Shown: positions 23,169 through 34,499 of the stretch, one piece after another
How the letters are laid out: every line of letters starts with the position of its first letter
Numbering within the stretch: the first letter of the stretch is position 1
From: Paraspadella gotoi
Taxonomy: Eukaryota; Chaetognatha
Assembly (NCBI GenBank): GCA_051294375.1
Contig: CM119264.1
Location: forward strand, 31,314,135-31,378,134
Direction of reading: 5' to 3'
Length of the DNA: 64,000 nucleotides
Notes under the pieces: generated by a model
What the model saw: only the letters and a program-made list of their open reading frames with translations
Told to the model about the DNA's origin: nothing
The model's database searches: none
Program-made: the position numbers and the translations under genes

Positions 23169-26100
23169 ATGGAGAAAAAAGGAAGAAAAGAAGTGAACAT
23201 TTTGTCTTTCGATGGAGGAGGAACGAAGGGCGTGATGGAGGCCACTGTGGTTCAGTTCGCGATGTCTGCCTTCACGAGGATTCTTCACGACGCTCAGAGT
23301 CTCACGGGGTGAGTGAGATGTGAAAGGTGAATGAGGAGTGAATGAGGAGTGACAAGTGATTTAAAAGTGAATGAGAAGTAAAAATATTATTTACCTTAAT
23401 TATTCCCTAATCGATCGACTTTAGTAGAAGCCAACTAAACATTTAGTTATCAATATCTAAAAATTCTTTGCTCATTTATTATCCTCATTCACTCCATTTT
23501 TCTCTCTCTCTACTCTCTACTCTCTCTACATCAGAGTGCTGGACTTCTCCATCTCTCTCGACTCCCATGTCTCCATCACTCCAGCTCAACGCTTCGCTTT
23601 CGTTGAGTTGATAGACGAAGAGAAAAACTCCTCCTCCTCTTCCTCTTCCTCCTCCTCCCCCTTCGCTACCCACCCTTCACCACCACCCACCAACCACCTA
23701 ACCCCCCCACCTTCCATCCACCCTTCGGCGATGTTCGACATGATCGTCGGGACCTCGACTGGTTCTCTCATCGCGATGTTGCTGGTCGCTGGAGAAGAAG
23801 ACGAGAAAGGAAATAGGACAAGGATGTCCATGAAGGAGCTGAGGACCAAGTTTAAAAGGTATGAGGAGGTTTTGATATTAATTTTTAAAAAAACACTTAT
23901 TAAAATAAGTATTTTCATTTCATTCTTTCGTAAAGTAAAATATTTAAAGGCTGAAAAATGAAGCAAGAGATGTTAAAGAAAAAAGGCCTCAAACTCAATG
24001 TAAGAATTGCGACAAACTGCAAAATGAATTTGTAATGAGCATAACCAAAAGACTGGGCGAATTCTATTAGACCGTAGTGTGCTGTAAATGCAGAGGACAA
24101 TATGAAGGTAGACTAAAATTAAAAGAAGGCATTAATTATCCCGAGAGTAATAAAGTAAAACAATGAATTCTAACCCAAATAAAATTTGGTAATAAACTTC
24201 GTCACTTCATTATAAGATTTACTTAAGAATCTTTTTCCCCAGAGCCGGGAACATCATTTTCGGTTCGTCCATTTGGTCCTCCTATTCTCCCATTCGTTTG
24301 TTGACGAAGATGCCCTACACGCCCATTCCGATGTTGGAGTACCTGACAGACTTGTTCGGAGGCGCCAGTCTGAGCCAGATCAGCCAAGACTGTATTGCTG
24401 GCTGCGTTTGCAAACGGATGGGTTCGGATGAGAAGTTGGAATTCATTAGTTCCATCTCAATTGAACACAGGGATTGCTCCATCGCAAAAGTGAGAATGAT
24501 ATTTTTTTATTAACGATTTATAATAATTAGCTATTTGCCAGTAGCTAATGCATAGTAATTTATCTTAAAATTCACAGGTTTGCACCGCATCCTGCAACGC
24601 ACCGATAGTCTTTCACAATCCCATTAATATCAAAGGTTATGATTACGTGGACGGCGGCATTGGTGGAAACTGTCCCTTAGCGCAGGCTATCCCAACAGCT
24701 CTTCACGTCTTTGGCAAGAACGTTCATTTGAACATCGTCTCGATCGCTCCCCCAGAGCCCGAAGCAGACCCGTTGCCGGATTCGGTCACCAAACAAATTC
24801 TCTTCTGGTTGGGATATTTCCCAAATCAAGTGACAAATGGATCGAGTATTTTTCGCGCCGTCCAAAGAGAATACACGCAGAACAAGAAGAAAGAGGCGCA
24901 GTTCATTCGAGTTTATCCGCGCGGTGAAGGAGTCTCTGGGTTCGAGATGGACGATCTCAGAATCGATGAAATGGTCCAAGCGACGAAGGAATCTTTCTAC
25001 AAGACTGAAGGTCTCTATGACGTACTCGAGATCGCTCTTACTTTAGTCTCCAGTTATTTTCTCAACAAAAGACGCCAAAGACAAGTTCAAATACAAACTT
25101 CGAAGGTTTACGAAATAACTCAATCTCTTTACGACTTTATGTTGAAATCCACAACCGCTCTTGGCAGTCATTTCTACTCTATCTATTTTGATATCTTCCC
25201 AGAAGATGCCGAGGCAATCCTTAGAAGAAGAGAGGTAATCCAGAAAGCTCAGAGGTTTGTCTCAGCCGGGGCTGATTTTCTGCGAGCTGTTGAACAAACC
25301 GCTCCCAAAATTGATCGCAACATAGACAAAGAGATTCCTCTCTTGGTAGATCTTGGAAAGATGCAGATGATGGAGTGCAAGTACATAAAAGCCTTTAACA
25401 CATTTGAGTTTGCGACGAAAATTCTCCTCAGAGAAGAAAATTTTTCCGTTGGCAAAAAGTTTATGGTCGATGTCTGCGTAAAATCTGCGGAATGTTTGAT
25501 AGCTGAAGGAGAATATGATTCAGCAAATGAAAAGTTAAGGATGGCTGAAGAAAAATTTAGCGAACAACATGACGATTTTGAAGAAGCGAGTTATAATATA
25601 CATCTTCTATATGGCATCATAAACATGTTTACTGGCAATTACGGTAAGGCACTCGAATATATGCTGAACGAAAAAGAGCTGCTCCCCTTGAATGGAGATG
25701 TTCGCTTTACCATCAGAAAGTCAAAGATTTTCTATCACATTGCATTTTGCTATTTAAAGCAGCACGCGATCAATGAAGCTGTTGAAAATCTTGAATATGT
25801 CACAGCAAGTCTTCAAGAGCATATCCACGCCATTACCACTTTTGAAAGTCTGCTTAAAAGATACAAAGAAGAAAAAATTGATGGAAAAGTAACTAATACA
25901 AAATTCTTTGTCGCCAACTGCAAAAATATTCTGAATGATTTTCAAAACCACAACCTTTCGTCGATTTACTACATTAGCAGAGGATTAAAAAATCTACTTG
26001 AAAAAAAGTGGTTAGACGCTTTACAAGACTTGGAGAAATCTTTGGTTGAAAACAGAAAATTATTCAATGAGCTTCCCAATTTACAACTGGCACAGATACT

Positions 26101-26896
26101 TAGTTTCTTGGGATTTGTGAGTATTCAAATGGGAAGGTATTTCCAAAGCGTCAGTTATTTAAGGCAAGCATATTACACTATCAAGCATGTAGATGAAGAT
26201 GAGACTCATCCAATCATTGGCTCGATCTTCACCATGCTTGGTTTGGCCTCTCTGTGCATTGGTGAATTTCAGGAAGCACGGTTCATATTAGAAGATGCTG
26301 TGACTCAGTTTGAACAATTGTATACAGAGAAATACGAAAATCACCCACAAATATTAGGTACATGTGGATAATTTTTTTTTGTATTTTCTATATCATACCA
26401 AGTGGGCTTGACTTATTTTGTTTAGGAGCAAAGCAAAATTTTCTATTACTTAATTTGGTTGAACATGAAAATTCAAACAAAGATGAAGAATTTGTGGCTG
26501 AATTTGTTGAACTGAGGAAAAAGTGCGATTCTTCTGAAGGTAAAAAAATGTTTAATAAAAAATTAACGAAATAATCAAAATCATAAAATTATAATTATCG
26601 CTGCTTAGCACTTCATAGTTTATTGTTAAACAATAGGATACACTTAAGTGTTAATAATGCATCTACTTGACTTTTAAAGTGAAAGCATTTTTTTCTGAAA
26701 TGTTCTCCAATAATTTTTTTTATTTTTCAAAGGGACTTCATTTTTGCTGGATGACGTCATTGATTACAATATGGAAATTTGCAAGACTCATTTGGATAGT
26801 GAAATCAAAAGAAGCCCCACATTGGATTCTCATTTAATGATCATTGAAATCCCGATGAAAAAAGAAAAAAATCCAATGGGAATCATTATGTTTTAA
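23169..26896 (+). CDS. Patatin-like phospholipase with C-terminal TPR-type region, six exons
   Basis: Exons: 23169-23308, 23535-23858, 24243-24489, 24578-26357, 26426-26539 and 26733-26896 (TAA). All introns are GT-AG (226, 384, 88, 68 and 193 bp) and every join keeps phase, giving 922 residues. The start MEKKGRKEV sits just before the fold's first strand, as is usual. Patatin acyl hydrolases use a Ser-Asp dyad. Visible here are the oxyanion-hole motif DGGGTKG (residues 15-21), the nucleophile elbow GTSTG (Ser121) and the DGG with Asp262. Between motif and elbow lies a Ser/Pro-rich insert (about 78-112), so the spacing is longer than usual. From about residue 420 the protein is a series of helix pairs of TPR type, e.g. 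HLLYGIINMFTGNYGKALEY and the kinesin-light-chain-like region ending HPQIL. No P-loop or transmembrane segment is seen. The expected activity is lipid acyl hydrolysis in the cytosol or at membranes, with the TPRs as a sensing or partner-binding part (inferred). Exon-intron structure is from splice signals only. Confidence 0.88.
23309..23534 (+). other. Intron 1 of the patatin gene
   Basis: Donor GGG|GTGAGT and acceptor CTCTACATCAG. It contains GTGAATGAGGAGTGA tandem words near 23325-23360. Phase 2: GG|A gives Gly47. Confidence 0.85.
23629..23735 (+). repeat. Coding (TCC)n-type tract inside exon 2
   Basis: The TCCTCCTCTTCC-type tract encodes ten consecutive Ser. It is followed by a Pro/Thr/His-rich stretch, all inside the patatin fold between the oxyanion loop and the nucleophile elbow. 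No GT-AG pair that would splice it out is visible. Confidence 0.85.
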
Positions 26897-26899
26897 AAA

Positions 26900-27230
26900 T
26901 GGTTTTTGTCAAAAATTTATACATACGATAAATGTCATACGTTTGAATCAATATTTTAAACTCGTTGCAGATTAAATCCGTCTTGTTTTGTAATATTTGT
27001 AAAACTAAAATCATTTTAAAGACTGTTCGGTTATCATAACAGTAGTAGTAATAGTAATAGTAGCAGTAGGAGTAATAGTAGTAGTAGTAGTAGTAGTAAT
27101 AGTTGTTGTTGTTGTCATTTGGAGTTGATATTCGCCGTCGTGAGTTTTCTTTTTCTCTGAATAATTGATTCATCTAATCGATTTTTGTTCCGTTAGTTTT
27201 GTTTACATTTTATTCGACTTCCATTTGCGA
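26900..27230. other. 3' flank of the patatin gene with (TAG)n/(TTG)n tract
   Basis: AT-rich sequence, with a trinucleotide TAG/TAA array at about 27040-27105 running into (TTG)n at about 27100-27115. No canonical AATAAA was found close to the stop codon. Confidence 0.6.
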
Positions 27231-27412
27231 AAGACTCTCTCTCTCTCTGTTTCTCTCTCTCTCTCTGTCTCTCTCTATCCTTCTATCTCTCTCTCTCGTC
27301 AGTCTCTCTCTCTATCTCTCTCTCGCTTGTGGTTTCTCGTTCTCTCTGTCTCTACTCTCTATCCTCTCTCTCTTCTGTGTCTATCTCACTCTCTGTCTCT
27401 CTCTGTCTTTCT

Positions 27413-27454
<42 letters not shown>

Positions 27455-28380
27455 CCTCCAAGACTGGAGGCAAAAAAAAAAATCACGTCTCTCTTCCTTC
27501 AAAAGTTGACCTCATTTTTTTCATAACATTGTCCCCCATAATTGATCTCTCATTCCTTTTACTCTTTTTCTTTCCTTTTTTTTCTTCTTTCCTTTTTTCT
27601 TTCAACCCTCTTTTCTTTTTCTTCCCTCGTTCTCTTCTCTCCTTTTATTCCTCTCTTCCTTTTTCGATTTTGTTCTTTTCCCTTTCAACTTTTCTCTCTT
27701 CCTTTTCTCCCTACCTCCCTGCCGAGCCTATTCTTACTCCTTGCAACAGTATTCCCCCCAGCTCCTTACTCCAGTCTTCTCTCTCTCCCTGCTCCAGTTT
27801 TTCCCAACATCATTCACTCCAGTTTTCCCCCTGCTCTACTCTTTCCCTTCCCCCAGTCTTCTTCCAACCAGCTGCACCTTTTTTCCCCAACACCCCGTCA
27901 CCCCGACACCCTTGCTCCGGTCTTCCCCCTGCTCTAGTCTTCCCCCCCAACGAGACTTCCCGTGGTTTGAGTCTTCCCCTTCGTCTCTGCCCAAAAATCA
28001 TTATCGTTAGTCTTAGTCTTAGTTTTGTTTATTTTATGTCTTTTGCGGCTTTTTCTTTTTTTCCCCTTTTTTTCCTTTTTTTATTTTTTTTTCATTTTTT
28101 TTCTATTTTTTTCCATTTTTTTTACTTTTTCTTTTTTTTTAAATTTAAAAAAAATTTTTTTTCCATTTTTTCCCATTTTTTCCTATTTTTTCCTTTTATA
28201 GTCTTCTTTCTTTTTTCAATTTTTTTACTTCTTTTTTTCTCTTTTTTTTTTCTTTTTTTTTCTTTTTTTCTTTTTTTCCTTTTTTTTCTTTTTTCTTTTT
28301 CTTCTCTTTTTCTTCTCTTTTTTTTCTTTTTTCCTTTTTTTAGTTTTTTTTCTTACTTTATTTATCTCTTCCTACAATGT
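27230..28380 (+). repeat. (CT)n arrays and 1.1-kb pyrimidine-rich tract
   Basis: Interrupted (CT)n at 27232-27450 is followed by an almost purine-free C/T and then T-rich tract to about 28380. The 394-codon plus-strand open frame here is Ser/Leu/Phe low-complexity and is a translation of the tract, not a gene. Confidence 0.9.
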
Positions 28381-28387
28381 TGATTCA

Positions 28388-28465
28388 AATATTTAAATTT
28401 TAAATTTTAAATTTTAAATTTTAAATTTTAAATTTTAAATTTTAAATTTTAAATTTTAAATTTTA
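28388..28465 (+). repeat. (AAATTTT)n tandem repeat
   Basis: About eleven units with a period of 7 bp. Every unit boundary is self-complementary, so the array can fold or cruciform. Confidence 0.95.
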
Positions 28466-28539
28466 TTTCAAATATAATTTTTGTTTTAAATTTTGGTTTT
28501 CAGTTTTCTTTTAATTTCAATTTTCAAAAACTTTTCTAC

Positions 28540-28990
28540 AGAGGCATAAAATGCTGTCGACCCTGATCAGTGATGAGTGATGAGTGATGAGTGATAACTA
28601 CGAACGCGTCTTGGAAAGAGGCGATGGCGTTTGCCACGACCCCTTGGGGGCGGTTCTCACGCTCTCTTTAAAAAAGGTACTGGATTCGGAATGAACTCTT
28701 GGACGTTGCTAATAGCTTCACACGATTCGTCATCGGGTTACGATGAGGAAGCGTAGCGATGTGAATCTGGTCAATGATCAATAAAAACGAACCAACTATT
28801 AATTAAAAAATCGTGAATTGAAACATTTAAAATAACAATTATCGGAAAAAATCAACAAATGAGCATCAAAAAAAGAAACAACGCGAAAAAAAGATTAAAA
28901 AAAACCAAAAGATAAAAACAAACAAACAGCTAATTGAAACAAATGCATCGAAAATCTGAGCGAAGAATAATCAACATTTGAATTTGATTA
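28540..28990. other. Intergenic, short (GATGAGT)n; nothing else
   Basis: GATGAGTGATGAGTGATGAG at about 28572-28593 is a short tandem. The remainder is A-rich with no frame. Confidence 0.5.
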
Positions 28991-29007
28991 AAATTCGAAG
29001 GCCTTCC

Positions 29008-29036
29008 TCTCTCTCTCTCTCTCTTCTCTCTCCTCT

Positions 29037-29113
<77 letters not shown>
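29008..29113 (+). repeat. (CT)n microsatellite
   Basis: A long CT array with two interruptions near its start. Confidence 0.97.
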
Positions 29114-29116
<3 letters not shown>

Positions 29117-29439
29117 ATTTTATCTCAATTTGCATTTTTTCAATTTTGTTTGTCGTGTTTGTTTGTGCTTTTGTTAATTTAAATTTTAAATTGACGAACT
29201 GAAAAAAAAAGACATTAATTAAAGGATTAATTATTGAATTAATCAATTAAATATAAATTTAAAAAAAAATTAAACAGGTAAAAAACGTCCATAAATATAT
29301 CTTAAGAAATATTTTTTTAAATATTTTTTATATAATTTATGTTTTAATAATTTAATTTTAACTAAATTAATATCCAAACCGGAAGTTAAACTCTAGGGTG
29401 CGGAGATGACGGCCGGAAATTGACTCGCCCTTTTCTTAA

Positions 29440-29803
29440 TCTCTGTCTCTCTCTTTAACTCTCTCTCTGCCCAGCTTTCTCGCTCTTTCCCCTCTCTCCA
29501 CTCCCACTCTCTCTTACCCCAACTCTCTCTCTCTCTCTCCGCTCCCATGAGAGAAAATTGATCGTTAATGGAAGGATGCATCCGCGAGGAGAGGCGTGTC
29601 TTTGCTGATCAAACATAACCGCGTGCCCGGCGATATCCGTTGCCATGGGGACGAGGAGGAAGAAGGAAGAGGAAGAGAAGGAGGAAGAGGAGGAAGAGGA
29701 AGAGAAAGAGGAGAGGGAGGAAGAGGAGGAGGAGGAGGAAGAGGGAGGGAAGGGAGAAGCGTGAGAAGCTGGAGATTACGCCAAGCTGAAAGCGGTCAAT
29801 ATC

Positions 29804-29852
<49 letters not shown>

Positions 29853-29855
29853 TGT
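29440..29855. repeat. CT-rich segment, purine tract and (GA)n
   Basis: A CT-rich stretch (29440-29545) is followed by GTTGCCATGG, a G/A-only tract (about 29650-29760), and (GA)n at about 29803-29850. The GTTGCCATGG-plus-purine arrangement is mirrored at about 60050-60170, which suggests a dispersed repeat. Confidence 0.75.
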
Positions 29856-30099
29856 GTAGAAAATCTTTTTTTAATCAGATTTTTTGAAGCTGATCACGAT
29901 TTTTTTCTATTCCACTTTTAAAGGAAATATTGGTCAATCAATCATTCAGTAAATCAATAAATTTATCAATCACATATCGCATTTTTGTTATTTTTTATTA
30001 AAATCTGATTTTTGAAACAGGAAAGAAAGAAAAAGAGAAAGAAAGAAAAAGAAAAAAAAAGAAAGAAAGAAAAGCCAAAAGGATAAAAAGAGAAAAAGA

Positions 30100-30177
30100 A
30101 AGCAAGAGCAAGCAAGAGCAAGCAAGAGCAAGCAAGAGCAAGCAAGAGCAAGCAAGAGCAAGCAAGAGCAAGCAAGC
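30100..30177 (+). repeat. 10-bp tandem array (AGCAAGAGCA)n
   Basis: Seven to eight nearly perfect units of AGCAAGAGCA. The minus strand reads Leu-Ala-Cys-Ser repeats that do not represent a gene. Confidence 0.95.
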
Positions 30178-30315
30178 GTGGAATGAGTTTTGTTTCATCA
30201 GTTATCAGTATTCATAAACGATGCTTGGTTTCCTTTGCTTCAATCTCATCAATTAAGGAAGCGACTTTTGCCAGCTGAGGTCCAATTGATTCTCAGACCA
30301 ACGAAGCTTTTCTGG

Positions 30316-30317
<2 letters not shown>

Positions 30318-30376
<59 letters not shown>

Positions 30377-30410
30377 TTCTCTTTGTCTCTCTCTATCTTT
30401 TTTTTCCTCT
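30318..30410 (+). repeat. (CT)n microsatellite
   Basis: A CT array with a few T insertions near its 3' side. Confidence 0.95.
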
Positions 30411-30496
30411 CTTTTCTTTTGGGAAAGTTTATGAAGAGAATATGAAAAAAAAGCAAAATAAAAAATCTGATATTTAAAAAAAGGAACATAATTTCA

Positions 30497-30590
30497 AGAT
30501 TGTCTGTCCCACTTACGTTAAAAACACTTATAACTTGCCTATAGTTTGTTGCTCATTTGTTAAAGATCAAATCTAAGCGACGTCTGGCGC
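30497..30590 (+). mobile_element. Fragment of the hairpin-headed variant repeat
   Basis: GTCTGTCCCACTTACGTTAA, TAACTTGCCTATAGTTTGTT and GATCAAATCTAAGCGAC follow in the order seen, reverse-complemented, at 21820-21895. The head hairpin is not present, so this is a truncated copy. Confidence 0.45.
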
Positions 30591-30619
30591 TGCCTTTTGT
30601 TTTTAAAGAAATCTTAGTA

Positions 30620-30705
30620 GAAAAAACAAAGTTTTAATGATTTTTTACAACGAATTTGTTTTTATTATTATTCGTTGTAAAAAATAATTAAAACTTTGTT
30701 TTTTC
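30620..30705. repeat. Foldback: 36-bp inverted repeat with 14-bp loop
   Basis: Arm 30620-30655 (GAAAAAACAAAGTTTTAAT...) is the reverse complement of arm 30670-30705 at 35 of 36 positions. Arms this similar imply a young foldback or a functional hairpin. Confidence 0.85.
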
Positions 30706-30799
30706 AACTATCAAACTAACAACGAAATCTTATGAACTATAAGGAATAAATGATATGATAAGTAAAAGAAAAGTAATGCGGCGCAACACCTTGGCATAA

Positions 30800-31517
30800 C
30801 CGTTCCTTGTTTTCTGATACATAATTAAAAATATAAAAAATGTTCCTACATTCGTTGTTTTTGTCGCTGTTTTGACTCAAAATTAACTTTCTGGTGATTA
30901 AAAAGTACTTAAAATTAAAGCAAAAATAAATATGAGGTAATGAACATGTAGCATTTTTTCTCCTCTTTAAAATGAAATAAAATTTAAGTTAATTTAAATA
31001 TCAAAATACCACTGACAACTAAAAAATGTAAATCAAGGGTATTAAAAAGTATTAAGCATTAGTCTGTTTAGTCAAAATATTGTTCAATGCCACGAAAACA
31101 AACCAGTACCAAGTTTTAAAGAATAATAAAGTGAGAATTTTAGGTTACCCATTTAATAAAATTCTTTAAATTTTATTTTAACTATGAATTTTTTAATTAA
31201 AAAAATATAAAATCATATGAAGTTTTTTAAAAAAATCATCTCATTATTATTTTGAAAAGTTACTAAGTATCTAAGCATTAAACGAATATGAAAACTATAA
31301 TCTATAATCAAAATTCTGCATTTTGCATACTATACTTTTTAAATTTAACTAAGTTTTGATTAGTTGTGACTTGTGACTACGTGAAACATTAAAAGGTAAA
31401 AAATTCAAAAGTTGATGAGTTCATTGGGGCCCAGAAGTTAAGACTAAAGACTTATTTGAATTTTTAAAAAATTAATTGATCTAAAAATGCCAGACAGCAG
31501 GCTATAAAATGAGCCAT
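30800..31517. other. AT-rich intergenic DNA; nothing identified
   Basis: No open frame, repeat or RNA gene is recognised. It ends at an N gap. Confidence 0.4.
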
Positions 31518-31709
31518 NNNNNNNNNNNNNNNNNNNNNNNNNNNNNNNNNNNNNNNNNNNNNNNNNNNNNNNNNNNNNNNNNNNNNNNNNNNNNNNNNNN
31601 NNNNNNNNNNNNNNNNNNNNNNNNNNNNNNNNNNNNNNNNNNNNNNNNNNNNNNNNNNNNNNNNNNNNNNNNNNNNNNNNNNNNNNNNNNNNNNNNNNNN
31701 NNNNNNNNN
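31518..31709. other. Assembly gap (192 N)
   Basis: Run of N. Any frame crossing it is unsupported. Confidence 0.99.
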
Positions 31710-31794
31710 AGATATTATAAACGTCAGGGTACCGGTATGATTCTCTAATGATGTACGGCAGAAAGAAAGTACTTGCAACCCAGGATTAAAAGAG

Positions 31795-32375
31795 GTAGAG
31801 AGAGATGAATAGAAAAAATGAAAGAAAAAGAAAGAGTGAGAAAAATGAGAGAGAGTGAACAAAGGAGAGGGAGAAGAAGAGAGGAAGTAAAAAAGGAAGA
31901 AGAAAATGAGAAGGAAGAGGAAGAGGAAGTAGAAAAGGAAGAGGAAAAGAAAGAGAAAAAGGAAGAGGAAAATGAAGAGGAAGAGGAAAAGGAAAAGAAA
32001 GAGGAAGAGGAATTGAAGAGGAAAAAGAAGAGGAAGAGGAAAAGGAAGATGAATATGAAGAGGAATAAGAAAAGGAAGAGAAAAAGGAAAAGAAAAGAAA
32101 AAGGAAAAGAAAGAAGAAGAAGAAAAGAGAGAGGAAGAGAAAGAGAAAAAAGAAGAGAAAGAGGAAGAAGAAAATGAAGAGGAAGAGGAAAAGGAAAAGG
32201 AAGAGAAAGAGGAAAAGGAAGAGGAAAGGAAGAGGAAAAAGAAGAGGAAAAGGAAGATGAATATGAAGATGAAGAAGAAAGGAAAGAGGAAAAGAAAAAG
32301 GAAAAAAAAGGAAAAGGAAGAGGAAAAGGAAGAGGAAAAGGAAGAGGAAGAGGAAAAGGAAGGTCATCCAAAACG
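31795..32375 (+). repeat. Long polypurine tract (GAAGAGGAAAAG type)
   Basis: About 580 bases contain almost only G and A on the plus strand, in irregular GAAGAGGAAAAGG units. Open frames give Lys/Glu (plus) or Ser/Phe/Leu (minus) low-complexity products. Confidence 0.93.
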
Positions 32376-32504
32376 AAAAAAAACAATTTGGAATTTTAAA
32401 GAAATGAGACCCACCGAGTTTTTGGACCGAAAAATCTTTGTGGGGGAAAAAGGCGGGAAACTTCGAGATAAATTAGAAGAGGAAAAAAAGGAAAGGAAAG
32501 ATTT

Positions 32505-32740
32505 NNNNNNNNNNNNNNNNNNNNNNNNNNNNNNNNNNNNNNNNNNNNNNNNNNNNNNNNNNNNNNNNNNNNNNNNNNNNNNNNNNNNNNNNNNNNNNNN
32601 NNNNNNNNNNNNNNNNNNNNNNNNNNNNNNNNNNNNNNNNNNNNNNNNNNNNNNNNNNNNNNNNNNNNNNNNNNNNNNNNNNNNNNNNNNNNNNNNNNNN
32701 NNNNNNNNNNNNNNNNNNNNNNNNNNNNNNNNNNNNNNNN
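32505..32740. other. Assembly gap (236 N)
   Basis: The gap directly abuts (GA)n at 32741-32774, so it probably conceals more microsatellite. Confidence 0.99.
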
Positions 32741-32775
<35 letters not shown>

Positions 32776-33126
32776 GCACTCCCTGGAGATAGAGACAGAA
32801 AGAAAGAAAAATATAAAGCCAAAAGAAAGATAGAAAGGTAGAAAGAAAAAAAAGAGAAAAAATGGAAGGAATAGAAAAAAAAAATAAAAAGAGAAAAGAA
32901 TAAAGAAAACAGAGAAATAAAAAAAAGGAAACATGAAAACAAAGGGAGACAAATAAAAACAATGAAAAAAAAGAAAGAAAGAATATGTTGTTGGTCTTAC
33001 TTTCAAAATATTTTTTTTATCTTCAAATTTTAAATCTTTTTCGATCCATAAATGCTCGTAAATCTCACGCCTTGGATCTCTCCCTTTTTTTTCACAGGTC
33101 AAGAGTTCTTTTGATCCCATTCTCCC

Positions 33127-33127
<1 letters not shown>

Positions 33128-33197
<70 letters not shown>
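33128..33197 (+). repeat. (GA)n microsatellite
   Basis: A GA array with two GAGGA/GAAGA interruptions. Confidence 0.95.
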
Positions 33198-33201
<4 letters not shown>

Positions 33202-33269
33202 GCTCATCGCATTCAACCTAAAGTCGAAATCTGTCGATATTCAAACCTTCAGGCAGATTTGTTGTTTAG

Positions 33270-33420
33270 GATGCGACGACGACGACGACGACGATGATAA
33301 CAAAGAGAATGATAGGGATGACAACGACGTCCAAGCACACAGCGATAACGACGACGATGATAAGGATGACGTCGACGACTTCGTTGAACCGGATGATAAG
33401 GATGACGTCGACGACCGTCA
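33270..33420 (+). repeat. (GAC)n and duplicated GGATGATAAGGATGACGTCG
   Basis: GAC units run at about 33274-33294. The block GATGATAAGGATGACGTCGA then occurs twice (about 33355 and 33392). Confidence 0.85.
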
Positions 33421-33547
33421 ACTGTCAACTATTTCGAACAGAAAATGAAATCAAATAAAAGTTCAGAATCAGTTTCCTTTTTTTGTGAAACTTGATTTAG
33501 TCGAAGTTAAACTTAAAGATCTAATTACTTTCTTTAATTTCACGATT

Positions 33548-33770
33548 TAGCCTCTTCCTCCTCATCTTCCTCCTCATCTTCCTCCTCCTAATCTTCCTCC
33601 ACCTCTTCTTCCTCCTTTTCTTCCTCCTCCTCTTCCTCCTCCTTTTCTACCTCCTCATCCCTCCTCCTCCTCTTCTTCCTCCTTTTCTTCTTCCACCTCT
33701 TCCTCCTCCTCTTCCTAATCCTCCTCTTTCTCTTCCCCTTCTTTTTCTTCTCCTCTTCCTCATTGGTCAA
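33548..33770 (+). repeat. Polypyrimidine tract (TCCTCCTCTTCC type)
   Basis: About 220 bases of C/T only. It is the strand-reversed equivalent of the polypurine tracts elsewhere. Confidence 0.93.
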
Positions 33771-33936
33771 TCGAAGAACCAAAATTCATTTTTTCCCACT
33801 TTTAATTGGATATTCGGAAATTCGTGATTCAAACGATAGAACTTTTTTTCGTAATATATTTTACCTACTATGCATTGACAGAAAGACAGACATTCTAAAA
33901 ATAACGGTGGCTATAACAAGAATAACGAAAACAAAC

Positions 33937-34030
33937 ACAACGACGACAACAACAACAACATCAACTAAAATAACCACAAAAAAAAACAAAAAAAAACAAC
34001 AACAACAACAACAACAGCAACAACAAGAGA
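33937..34030 (+). repeat. (ACA)n/(CAA)n trinucleotide tract
   Basis: (ACAACA)n-rich sequence with an A-rich interruption, ending in a (CAA)n run. Confidence 0.9.
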
Positions 34031-34099
34031 TTGAGTCGATCTCCAGATGATTCGCCCCATTTCCTCTGAGTCTTGGCCCAGCGGCCCTTTTATGGCTGG

Positions 34100-34393
<294 letters not shown>

Positions 34394-34499
34394 CAAACAA
34401 CCGACAGAGTCTTTTGGCACGTTGCACGTTGAACTGTCAAAAGAAATTCGTCATACTCTGTTTGGTCTTCGTCGTCGTCGTTATCGTCGTCGTTTAAAC

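Noticed and set aside
27199-28383. 394-codon plus-strand frame, one of the longest in the window
   Set aside because: It is purely Ser/Leu/Phe from a 1.1-kb pyrimidine tract. Parallel frames are also open and no motif is present.
31745-32386. Frames of about 190-213 codons on the minus strand and a Lys/Glu frame on the plus strand
   Set aside because: They are a polypurine tract read in several frames. Part of the overlapping predictions also crosses N gaps.
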